Shown in pieces: positions 7,213-13,591 of a stretch of DNA of 14,730 bases. The notes under the pieces were generated by a model, which saw nothing but the letters and a program-made list of their open reading frames with translations, did no database searches and was not told the DNA's origin. Numbering within the stretch: position 1 is the stretch's first letter; every line of letters begins with the position of its first letter. Both the position numbers and the translations under genes were made by a program. Origin of the DNA: Candidatus Latescibacterota bacterium (GTDB lineage: Bacteria > Eisenbacteria > RBG-16-71-46 > SZUA-252); assembly GCA_016207265.1 (NCBI GenBank), contig JACQPZ010000206.1, positions 1 to 14,730 on the forward strand. The letters are read 5' to 3'.

Positions 7213-7749
7213 ATGCAGATCACGATCAAGGGGCGGCACTGGAAGGTGACTCCCGACTACCGCGAGTACGCGGAGCGGCGGATCGAGAAGCTCCAGCGCT
7301 ACTTCGCGCACCTGATCCGCGCGCAGCTCACCGTGACGGAGGAGGGCTATCGCCATCTGGCCGAGCTCCGCATCGTGGGAAACGGCGTGGACCTCAGGGG
7401 GCGGGCCCAGGATCCGGATCCCCGCGTCGCGCTCGACTCCGTGCTCGAGAAGCAGGAACAGGCGCTGAAGCGGCGCAAGGACCGGCTGAAGGACAAGAAG
7501 AAGCGCGGGGAGACCCTCCGGCGCGAGGCGATCCCGCCGCTTGCGGCCGCGTCGTCACGGAAGGAGCGGGGAGGAATCCGCGTTGTGCGCACGAAGGCGG
7601 CGCAGCGCACGTTGACCGTGGATCAGGCGATCCGCGCGCTGCTCAAGGGCCGGCACCCGATCCTCGCGTTCTCGGAGGCGGATTCGGGGGGCCTCAAGGT
7701 CGCATACCGCATGGATGACGGTCAGGTGGGACTGCTTGAACTCGATTAG
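7213..7749 (+). CDS. hpf: Ribosome hibernation promoting factor, long form
   Basis: HPF binds the decoding centre of idle 70S ribosomes; long forms dimerise them into inactive 100S particles by themselves. The 178-residue protein starts with the S30AE/RaiA domain (ITIKGRHWKVTPDYREYAE, then LTVTEEGYRHLAELRI and LEKQEQALKRRKDRLKDKKK, about residues 1-98). A linker follows, then a C-terminal dimerisation domain (about 120-178) containing VVRTKAAQRTLTVDQAI, LAFSEADSGGLKVAYRMDDG and QVGLLE. The long form is typical of bacteria without Rmf; gammaproteobacterial rpoN clusters usually carry a short form. ATG 7213 lies just after AGGGGGG at 7202-7208. The reading frame stays open far upstream inside rpoN, but nothing there resembles this family. 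The 3' end overlaps hprK. Confidence 0.94.
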   Translation: MQITIKGRHWKVTPDYREYAERRIEKLQRYFAHLIRAQLTVTEEGYRHLAELRIVGNGVDLRGRAQDPDPRVALDSVLEKQEQALKRRKDRLKDKKKRGETLRREAIPPLAAASSRKERGGIRVVRTKAAQRTLTVDQAIRALLKGRHPILAFSEADSGGLKVAYRMDDGQVGLLELD

Positions 7750-8719
7750 CGCGCCTCAGATCACGGTCGCACAGCTCTACGAGCAGCAGCATGAGAACCT
7801 GTCGCTCGAGCTTCTCACGACCTCGCTCGAATCGCGCGTCCCGATCACCGTGAGCGACATCAATCGCCCCGGCATGGCGCTCATGGGATATCCGGAGAAC
7901 TTCCTCTTCGAGCGGATCCAGATCCTGGGCCGCACGGAGATCGCCTATCTGGGAACCCTCGGCGCCCGCGGCCGTTCGGAAGCCCTCGACCGCGTGTTCG
8001 CCTTCGCGATGCCGTGCATCATCGTCACGAAGGGGCTTCCGCTCCCGGACGGGCTTCTGGATCGGGCGAACCGGAACCAGGTTCCGGTGCTCCGCACGAC
8101 GCAGGATACGACCCCGTTCATCCACCAGCTCACCGCATACCTCGACTGGGTGTTCGCTCCGTACGTGACGACCCACGCCTCGCTGGTCGACGTCTACGGC
8201 GTCGGGCTGCTCTTCACCGGCCGGAGCGGGATCGGAAAGAGCGAGACGGCGCTCGATCTGGTGGAGCGCGGACACCGCCTCGTCGCGGATGACGTGGTCC
8301 GGATCACGCGGCGGCACGGCGACATCCTGATCGGCATGTGCAACGAGGTCCTGAAACACACGATGGAGATCCGTGGGCTCGGCGTGATCGACGTCCAGTC
8401 GATCTTCGGGATCCGCGCGATCCGGGCCCAGAAGCGCGTGGAGGTCGAAGTGCATCTGACCGAGTGGGACAGCAAGGCCGACTACGAGCGCGTCGGGCTC
8501 GACGAGATGCACGCGACGTACCTGGACGTGGAGATCCCGCTGGTCACGGTTCCGATCCTCCCGGGGAAGAACATCACGGTCATCGCCGAGGTGATTTCCC
8601 TGAACCACCTCGTGAAGGTCTACGGCTACCATCCGGCCCGCGCGCTGAACGAACGGTTGATGGAAAACATGAGGCTGAGGCTTCTGTCGAGCCCGTTGGT
8701 TCGGGACGACACGGAGTGA
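7715..8719 (+). CDS. hprK: HPr kinase/phosphorylase
   Basis: HprK uses ATP or pyrophosphate to phosphorylate HPr on Ser46 and can also remove that phosphate, linking the PTS to carbon or energy state. The 334-residue protein has the N-terminal domain (about 1-140, with GYPENFLFERIQILGRTE) and the kinase domain, which includes His154 in THASLVDVYGVGLL, the P-loop TGRSGIGKSETALDLVERGH with Lys175, RLVADDVV, the family signature EIRGLGVIDVQSIFG from Glu218, and ILPGKNITVIAEVISLNHL. The start is uncertain. ATG 7715 overlaps hpf by 35 bases and has no clear ribosome binding site. TTG 7736 has AGGTGGG five bases upstream, overlaps by 14 bases and would give 327 residues. The substrate HPr, with Ser46, is encoded downstream in the same gene run. 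Confidence 0.95.
   Translation: MTVRWDCLNSISAPQITVAQLYEQQHENLSLELLTTSLESRVPITVSDINRPGMALMGYPENFLFERIQILGRTEIAYLGTLGARGRSEALDRVFAFAMPCIIVTKGLPLPDGLLDRANRNQVPVLRTTQDTTPFIHQLTAYLDWVFAPYVTTHASLVDVYGVGLLFTGRSGIGKSETALDLVERGHRLVADDVVRITRRHGDILIGMCNEVLKHTMEIRGLGVIDVQSIFGIRAIRAQKRVEVEVHLTEWDSKADYERVGLDEMHATYLDVEIPLVTVPILPGKNITVIAEVISLNHLVKVYGYHPARALNERLMENMRLRLLSSPLVRDDTE
7724..7730 (+). promoter_or_regulatory. Possible ribosome binding site for a TTG start of hprK
   Basis: AGGTGGG inside the end of hpf stands five bases before an in-frame TTG at 7736. The ATG at 7715 lacks such a site, so this TTG may be the true hprK start, giving a product beginning MNSISAPQITVAQLYEQ. Confidence 0.4.
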
Positions 8720-9129
8720 CGGTGGCGACCCGGGCCCACGCGCGGCACCGTCCGTTCGCGCTCCTCGTCACGCACGCGGGGCTGGGCGCGGAGTTCGTCC
8801 GGACGGCGGAAGCGATCCTCGGAGCGCAAACCGACGTCTCGATTCTCAGCAATGACGGCTATTCGAGCGAGGACCTGGCCCGGGCCATCGAGGAGCGCGT
8901 CCGGTCGGTCCCGCGGGACCGTCCGGTCGTCCTGTTCACCGACCTGGCCGCGGGGAGCTGCGGCATCGCCTCCCGGCGCGCGGAGCACGGCTCGCGCGTG
9001 GTCCGGAAGATCACGGGAATCAACCTGCCCATGCTGCTCGAGTTCTTCCACTACCGCGACACGCTTCCCTTCGACGAGCTCTTGCCGCGCCTGGAAGCCA
9101 AGGGGAAAGCCGGCATCGTCGTCCACTAG
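8716..9129 (+). CDS. PTS EIIA component, mannose family
   Basis: EIIA of the mannose family accepts phosphate from HPr on a His and passes it to EIIB. This 137-residue cytoplasmic protein contains ALLVTHAGLGAEFVRTAEAI with His20 in the place of the phospho-acceptor His10 of E. coli ManX, and NLPMLLEFFHYRDTLPFDEL, a hallmark of the fold. The usual DLFGGSP loop reads DLAAGSC at 76-82, so the motif is degenerate. The N terminus carries about 12 extra basic residues. GTG 8716 overlaps the hprK stop as GTGA; GTG 8722, with GGAG five bases upstream, is an equally possible start two codons later. A stand-alone EIIA next to hprK and rpoN occupies the place that ptsN has in enterobacteria, so a regulatory role is possible as well as transport. 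Confidence 0.88.
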   Translation: MTVATRAHARHRPFALLVTHAGLGAEFVRTAEAILGAQTDVSILSNDGYSSEDLARAIEERVRSVPRDRPVVLFTDLAAGSCGIASRRAEHGSRVVRKITGINLPMLLEFFHYRDTLPFDELLPRLEAKGKAGIVVH

Positions 9130-9130
9130 C

Positions 9131-9616
9131 GTGCCGCTCCTGCTCGCGCGGATCGACGACCGGCTCATCCACGGCCAGGTGGCGCACGGGTGGGGTGCCA
9201 CGCTCCGCCCCACGTGGATCGCGATCGTGTCCGACGAGCTCAGGTCCGACCGCCCGCGGGCCGATCTCTATCGGTTCGCGGCACCCGAAGGGGCGCGGGC
9301 CGTCGTCCTCTCGGTGGCCGAGGCTCTTGCGCCGGGCGTTCGCGCGACCGTGGAATCGGAGCGGGCCTTCCTCCTGTTTCCCGGACCGGAGGAGCCGCTC
9401 AAGCTCAAAGAGGGTGGATTCCCGTTGGAAGAGGTGAACGTCGGCGGGATTCACTTCGCCGAGGGGCGGCACGCGGTGCTCCCGTACGTCTACGTGGACG
9501 AGAACATCCGGGAGACGCTCCTGCGCCTCGCCGGGCTGGGCGTCCGCCTGATCGCCCAGGATCTCCCGACAAATCCGGCGAGGCGGCTCGAGCCCCTCCT
9601 CGGCGGGGCGGCGTGA
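9131..9616 (+). CDS. PTS EIIB component, mannose/fructose/sorbose family
   Basis: EIIB takes phosphate from EIIA and gives it to the sugar entering through EIIC/EIID. The 161-residue protein opens with the very conserved LLARIDDRLIHGQVAHGWG, where His14 is the phosphorylation site. Later motifs include WIAIVSDELRSD, LKLKEGGFPLEEVNVGGIHF and AGLGVRLIAQDLPTNPARRL. Length is normal for the family. GTG 9131 begins one base after the EIIA stop, without a clear ribosome binding site, suggesting coupled translation. The retained His argues for a working relay. Sugar specificity cannot be read from the sequence. Confidence 0.93.
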   Translation: MPLLLARIDDRLIHGQVAHGWGATLRPTWIAIVSDELRSDRPRADLYRFAAPEGARAVVLSVAEALAPGVRATVESERAFLLFPGPEEPLKLKEGGFPLEEVNVGGIHFAEGRHAVLPYVYVDENIRETLLRLAGLGVRLIAQDLPTNPARRLEPLLGGAA

Positions 9617-11748
9617 TGCCGGCGGAAGGCGGACCGGTCCGTCTCGCCGTCGTGATCCACAACCACCAGCCGGTCGGAAACTTCGACTCGGTCTTCTCCG
9701 ATGCGACCGAGCGCGCCTACCGGCCCTTCCTCGACGCCCTCGCGCGCCACCCCGGGGTCCGCATCGCGATGCACTGGTCGGGAAGCCTCCTCGAGTGGCT
9801 CGAGCGGGGCGCTCCCGGACTGCTCGATCGTCTGGGCGAGCTCAGCGCGCGCGGCCAGGTGGAGCTTCTCTCCGGCGCGTTCTACGAGCCGATCCTCCCC
9901 GCGATCCCGTCATGGGACCGGCGGGGCCAGATCGAACGGATGAACGAGTACCTGAGATCCCGCTTCGGAGCGCGGCCGCTCGGGATGTGGATCGCGGAGC
10001 GGGTCTGGGAGCCGGACCTGCCGGACGCGATCGCGAGGGCGGGAATCGAGTACACGCTCCTCGACGATCACCATTTCCTCCTCGCCGGCGAGCCGGCGGA
10101 ATCGCTCCGGGAGCCCTATTGGGTGGAGACGGCGCTTAAGCGCGTCGGCGTGTACCCGATCGAGCGGGAGCTGCGGTACCGGATTCCCTTCCAGCCCGTG
10201 CCCGCCCTGCTCGATTTCCTGGGCTCGACGGCGGGCGGCCCGAACGAGGTCCGCGTGTTCGGGGACGACGGGGAGAAATTCGGGGTCTGGCCGCGCACAT
10301 CGGAATGGGTCTACCGCGACGGATGGCTCGAGGCATGGCTTGAGGCGCTCGAGGCGCGCGAGGATGTGGAGGCGGTGCCGCTCGGGGAAATCTGGCGCGG
10401 CGCGCCCCCGCGAAGAAGCGTGGCGCTCCCGGCGGCGAGTTATCCCGAGATGATGCTCTGGGCGCTGCCGCCCGAACGCCGGCACGACGTCGAGGCGGAC
10501 CAGCGCTGGCTCGAGGGGCAGGGGAGGGCCGATCTCGCGCGCAGGATCGCGGGCGGGACCTGGCGCCAGTTCCTCGCGCGCTATCCCGAGGCGCGCCGGG
10601 TCCACCGTCGGGTCGCCCGGGTGAGCCTGCGGATCGAGCGCATGCGTCCGTCCGCCTCCTCTCTCGGGGATCGGGAGGATGCGCGGCGCGAGATCCACAG
10701 GGCGCAGTGCAACTGTTCGTATTGGCACGGCGTGTTCGGCGGATTCTACCTGCCGCATCTTCGCCAATCGGTTCACGAGCATCGGTTGCGCGCGGAAACG
10801 CTCGCCGACCGGGCGGAGGGTTCCGCGGCGGGCTGGAACGTCGAGCGCGCGGACGAGGAACTGTGGATCCGATCGCCCCGGATCGCGATCACGGTCAGCC
10901 TGGAGGACGGCGGCTCGATCACCGAGATCGCCGACCGGCGACGCCCGTTCGACTTCGCGGGAGTCATCGCGCGCCGACGCGAGGCCTACCACGCCGACGT
11001 GGTCGAGGCTCATGCGGCGGAAGCCGCCACCCGGGCTCGCGGATCCGGTGCGGGGCCCGAGACGATCCACGCCGCGATCCAGGTCAAGGAGCCGGGGCTT
11101 CAAGCGCTCCTCCGGTATGACGAGCGGCTGCGATCCGCGTCGCAGGAGTGGTTGGTCTCCGAACGGGATCTCGCCGCGGCCGGTGGGCTGGGCGCCGTGT
11201 TGGGATCGGGCCCGGTCGGGATCCGGTTCGCGGAGGCCCCGAACGAACGCGCCGCGCGGCCCCGGCCTGCGGACGGCGGTGCGCCGTTCGTTCGCCTCGT
11301 GGCCGCGCGCCCGGGCGCCGCGCCGCTCCGCAAGGAGGTCGGCCCCGGCCGGGACGACCGCGAGTTCGAGGTACGTTTCGCCGGATTCGGCGGCTTCTGG
11401 CTCGTGAGCGAATGGAACATGAGCCTCCTCACCGGGGACGCGCCGGGACGTCGTCTCACGATCCGGACCGGTGGATCGACGCGCCATCTCGCGCCCGGCT
11501 CGCAGGGCGAGGCGGAGTCGGCCGCGTCGATCCGCCTCGAGGATTCCGAATACCTGAAGCTTGCGCTCACCCTCGATCTCGAGCCCCAAGCCCGGATCGA
11601 GTGGGAGCCGGTGGAGACCGTCTCGCTCTCCGAATCCGGGGTGGAGCGCGTCTATCAGGGGTCCTCATTCCGGATCGGCTGGCGCCCGAGCCCCGAAGGG
11701 AAGGCGCGGATCCGCGCCCGAATCGAAGAGGTGCCCCCTGGTTCCTGA
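9616..11748 (+). CDS. Glycoside hydrolase family 57 alpha-glucan enzyme, 4-alpha-glucanotransferase-like
   Basis: GH57 enzymes cut or transfer alpha-1,4-linked glucans. This 710-residue protein resembles the Thermococcus litoralis 4-alpha-glucanotransferase type (about 660 residues). The N-terminal catalytic barrel starts with LAVVIHNHQPVGNFDSVF (family motif 1, HNHQP). GMWIAERVWEPDLP supplies the predicted nucleophile Glu128, and VFGDDGEKFGVWP the predicted acid/base Asp at 217-218. The middle helical domain and a C-terminal beta domain follow, beginning near QCNCSYWHGVFGGFYLPHL (from Gln364), as in glucanotransferases. There is no signal peptide, so it is probably cytoplasmic and may act on glycogen or maltodextrins. 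ATG 9616 overlaps the EIIB stop by one base; GTG 9613 is also in frame. It is unusual to find such a gene between PTS EIIB and EIIC genes. Amylase activity cannot be excluded. Confidence 0.9.
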   Translation: MPAEGGPVRLAVVIHNHQPVGNFDSVFSDATERAYRPFLDALARHPGVRIAMHWSGSLLEWLERGAPGLLDRLGELSARGQVELLSGAFYEPILPAIPSWDRRGQIERMNEYLRSRFGARPLGMWIAERVWEPDLPDAIARAGIEYTLLDDHHFLLAGEPAESLREPYWVETALKRVGVYPIERELRYRIPFQPVPALLDFLGSTAGGPNEVRVFGDDGEKFGVWPRTSEWVYRDGWLEAWLEALEAREDVEAVPLGEIWRGAPPRRSVALPAASYPEMMLWALPPERRHDVEADQRWLEGQGRADLARRIAGGTWRQFLARYPEARRVHRRVARVSLRIERMRPSASSLGDREDARREIHRAQCNCSYWHGVFGGFYLPHLRQSVHEHRLRAETLADRAEGSAAGWNVERADEELWIRSPRIAITVSLEDGGSITEIADRRRPFDFAGVIARRREAYHADVVEAHAAEAATRARGSGAGPETIHAAIQVKEPGLQALLRYDERLRSASQEWLVSERDLAAAGGLGAVLGSGPVGIRFAEAPNERAARPRPADGGAPFVRLVAARPGAAPLRKEVGPGRDDREFEVRFAGFGGFWLVSEWNMSLLTGDAPGRRLTIRTGGSTRHLAPGSQGEAESAASIRLEDSEYLKLALTLDLEPQARIEWEPVETVSLSESGVERVYQGSSFRIGWRPSPEGKARIRARIEEVPPGS
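11726..11733 (+). promoter_or_regulatory. Ribosome binding site pointing to a CTG start for EIIC
   Basis: AAGAGGTG near the end of the GH57 gene stands in good position: its GAGG (11728-11731) is six bases before CTG 11738. No ATG, GTG or TTG lies in the EIIC frame near this site. Confidence 0.4.
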
Positions 11749-12493
11749 TCTCGTTCGGATCGCGCTGCTGGGCGGCGTGCTCGCGACCGACCGCGGCGCG
11801 GGCTGGAACCTGATGCTCAGCCAGCCGCTCGTCGGAGCATGCCTGGCCGGAGCACTCCTGAATCCAGGCCCCCAGTGGGAGCTCTGGGCGCTGCGGATCC
11901 CGATCGGAGTCGGAGTGCTGCTCCAGCTCCTTCTCACGGATCCCGCGTTGCCCGCGGCGCAGCGCCCGCGCGATGCGGCGACGGCCGGGGTGATCGGCGT
12001 TTCGGTCGCGCTGCTCGGCCTGGAGCGACTCCATCCGTCGCTCCCGGTCTCGACCGGAGGGATTCTCTGGGTCGTGATCGGAACGATCACGGGACTTCTC
12101 GTCGCGATCGCGGGCGGCTGGATGGACCGGTCCGCGCGTGCGGCGACGGCATCGCGACTCGCCCGCGCGGACGATCTCGCGCGGGAAGGAAGGGTTGCCT
12201 CCTTCGAGGCTCTTTTCTGGGGCGGGGTATTCAGGATCTTCCTGCGCGGCGCGATCTGGTCCGCGGGGGCGACCGCCGTGGGCGTCGCCCTTTCCGTGGC
12301 GTTTCTGCCCCATATGGCGCTCCTCGTCACCGGACCCAGGACCGGACTCCTCTTCGCGGTGATCATGGGTCTCGCGCTCGGAGCCGGGTGGCACACGCAC
12401 GTTCGAGCGCGCTCAAGCGGCGTCCGCTGGGCCGCGATCGGCGCCCTGACGACCCTCATTCTGCTGCTCCGATTCCGCGGGGGGGAACCATGA
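11738..12493 (+). CDS. PTS EIIC membrane component, mannose/sorbose family
   Basis: EIIC forms the sugar channel of mannose-type PTS permeases together with EIID. The product is very hydrophobic, with several membrane segments, for example LVRIALLGGVLATDR, WALRIPIGVGVLLQLLLTDP, AATAGVIGVSVALLGL, GGILWVVIGTITGLLVAIAG and IWSAGATAVGVALSVAF. The early ATDRGAGWNLMLSQPLVGA matches the family's conserved opening (first helix followed by a polar-Pro motif). The start is problematic: CTG 11738 gives 251 residues, a normal length, with a good ribosome binding site. GTG 11777 and ATG 11813 would delete part or all of the first helix. The gene overlaps GH57 by 11 bases and EIID by four. Family membership is supported by the EIID neighbour, but the sequence is diverged. 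Confidence 0.85.
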   Translation: MVPDLVRIALLGGVLATDRGAGWNLMLSQPLVGACLAGALLNPGPQWELWALRIPIGVGVLLQLLLTDPALPAAQRPRDAATAGVIGVSVALLGLERLHPSLPVSTGGILWVVIGTITGLLVAIAGGWMDRSARAATASRLARADDLAREGRVASFEALFWGGVFRIFLRGAIWSAGATAVGVALSVAFLPHMALLVTGPRTGLLFAVIMGLALGAGWHTHVRARSSGVRWAAIGALTTLILLLRFRGGEP

Positions 12494-13308
12494 CGCAGGC
12501 TCCGTCGCTTCGCGGCGCCGATCTCGCGAAGGTGACGTCGCGTTCGCTCTACCTTCAGGCGCTCTTCACGTCCGAGCGCCAGCAGGGTCCCGGATTCGCC
12601 TTCGCGCTCCTCCCCGTGATCCGCCGGCTCTACCCGGGATCCGAGGACCGCGGACGCGCCTTGGGCCGTCACCTCGGTTTCTTCGGGACCCATCCGGTCC
12701 TTGCGGGCTACGTGCTCGGCGTGGCGGCGCGCCTGGAGGAGCGGCGCGCGCAGGGCGGGCCGGTCGACGAGGACGGGATCGAGCGGGCGAAACGCTCGCT
12801 CGCGAGCCCGCTTGCGGCGCTCGGAGACCCCCTCTTCTGGGTCACGCTGAGGCCGCTCGCCGGGCTCGTCGGAATCCTGGGCATGGCGTTCCTCCCGCCC
12901 GCCGATCCCTCCGGGCCGGATCCCCGCGTGCTGGTCTGTCCACTGCTCGCGCTTTTGACGTACAATGCCGTCGCGTTGCCGTTTCGGGTCGCGGGCGTGC
13001 CGCGGGGCTACGCGCTGGCCGACGATCCGGTGACGCTTCTCCGCTCGCTCAAGCTCGCGGGTTGGAAGCAGGTCCTCGATCGCGTCGGAGCGTTCGGCTA
13101 CGGAACGCTCGCGGCGCTCGTGCTCGCGGCGATGAGCGGGAGCGTCGATCCGCTGGGACGGGGACCCGCGCACGTCGCGTCCGTTCTGGCTCCGTTCGTG
13201 CTCGGAGCGGTGGGGGCCGCGGCGGGGCTCAAGCGCTGGCCGGGGCGGGGCGTCGAGATCGCGCTCGCAGCATTGCTCCTGGCCCTGATCGTCTCGACCC
13301 GCGTCTAG
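12490..13308 (+). CDS. PTS EIID membrane component, mannose family
   Basis: EIID is the second membrane subunit of mannose-type permeases. The 272-residue protein has the soluble N-terminal half with SRSLYLQALFTSERQQGPGF, ALLPVIRRLYPG, LGRHLGFFGTHPVLAGYVLG and AARLEERRAQG. The hinge motif LASPLAALGDPLFWVTLRPL corresponds to the usual MGPLAGIGDSLFWGTLRPI. The C-terminal half has membrane segments (GLVGILGMAFL, VLVCPLLALLTYNAVALPF, LAALVLAAMSG, IALAALLLALIVS). Several usually invariant residues differ (the Asn of the NYER motif is Thr, and MGPLAGIGDS has changed), so transport activity is not certain. ATG 12490 follows GGGGGGAA closely and overlaps the EIIC stop as ATGA. Confidence 0.93.
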   Translation: MTQAPSLRGADLAKVTSRSLYLQALFTSERQQGPGFAFALLPVIRRLYPGSEDRGRALGRHLGFFGTHPVLAGYVLGVAARLEERRAQGGPVDEDGIERAKRSLASPLAALGDPLFWVTLRPLAGLVGILGMAFLPPADPSGPDPRVLVCPLLALLTYNAVALPFRVAGVPRGYALADDPVTLLRSLKLAGWKQVLDRVGAFGYGTLAALVLAAMSGSVDPLGRGPAHVASVLAPFVLGAVGAAAGLKRWPGRGVEIALAALLLALIVSTRV

Positions 13309-13324
13309 GGGCCCTGCGCGTCAC

Positions 13325-13591
13325 ATGCTGGAACAGACCGTCACGATCCAGAACCGACTCGGGCTTCACGCGCGCGCCTGCTCCGTATTCGTCAAGGAGG
13401 CCGCCAAGTACGCGTCCCATGTCTCGATCATTCGCGACGGGTTGGAAGTGAACGGCAAGAGCATCCTGGGCGTGATGATGCTCGCGGCCGAAATGGGCGC
13501 CCAGATTATCCTCCGCGCCGATGGGAAGGACGAGGAGGAGGCTCTCGAGGCTCTCGTGCGGATCGTCAACGACAAGTTCGGCGAGGAATGA
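13325..13591 (+). CDS. ptsH: Phosphocarrier protein HPr
   Basis: HPr carries phosphate from enzyme I to EIIA proteins and is the substrate of HprK. The 88-residue protein has His15 in NRLGLHARACSVFV, the site phosphorylated by enzyme I, and Ser46 in VNGKSILGVMML, the site used by HPr kinase. Both residues are at canonical positions. The residue after LHAR is Ala18 rather than the usual Pro. ATG 13325 lies 16 bases after the EIID stop with only a distant GGGG as ribosome binding site. The stop overlaps ptsI as ATGA. Together with hprK this indicates Ser46-type regulation as well as the normal relay. Confidence 0.97.
   Translation: MLEQTVTIQNRLGLHARACSVFVKEAAKYASHVSIIRDGLEVNGKSILGVMMLAAEMGAQIILRADGKDEEEALEALVRIVNDKFGEE

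Noticed and set aside
9910..11589. Minus-strand open frame of 559 codons opposite the GH57 gene
   Set aside because: Arg/Pro/Glu-rich translation without motifs; the plus strand carries a clear GH57 enzyme.
11561..11737. ATG 11561 as an upstream start for EIIC
   Set aside because: The added 59 residues are Ser/Pro/Arg-rich, lie inside the GH57 gene and do not resemble the EIIC N terminus.
12937..12966. TACAAT at 12961 as an internal promoter for ptsH-ptsI
   Set aside because: The -10 is good, but the -35 at a suitable distance matches only three of six bases and it lies within EIID coding sequence.
11665..13173. Minus-strand open frame of 502 codons opposite EIIC and EIID
   Set aside because: Low-complexity Arg/Ser/Pro-rich translation, opposite recognisable PTS membrane proteins.
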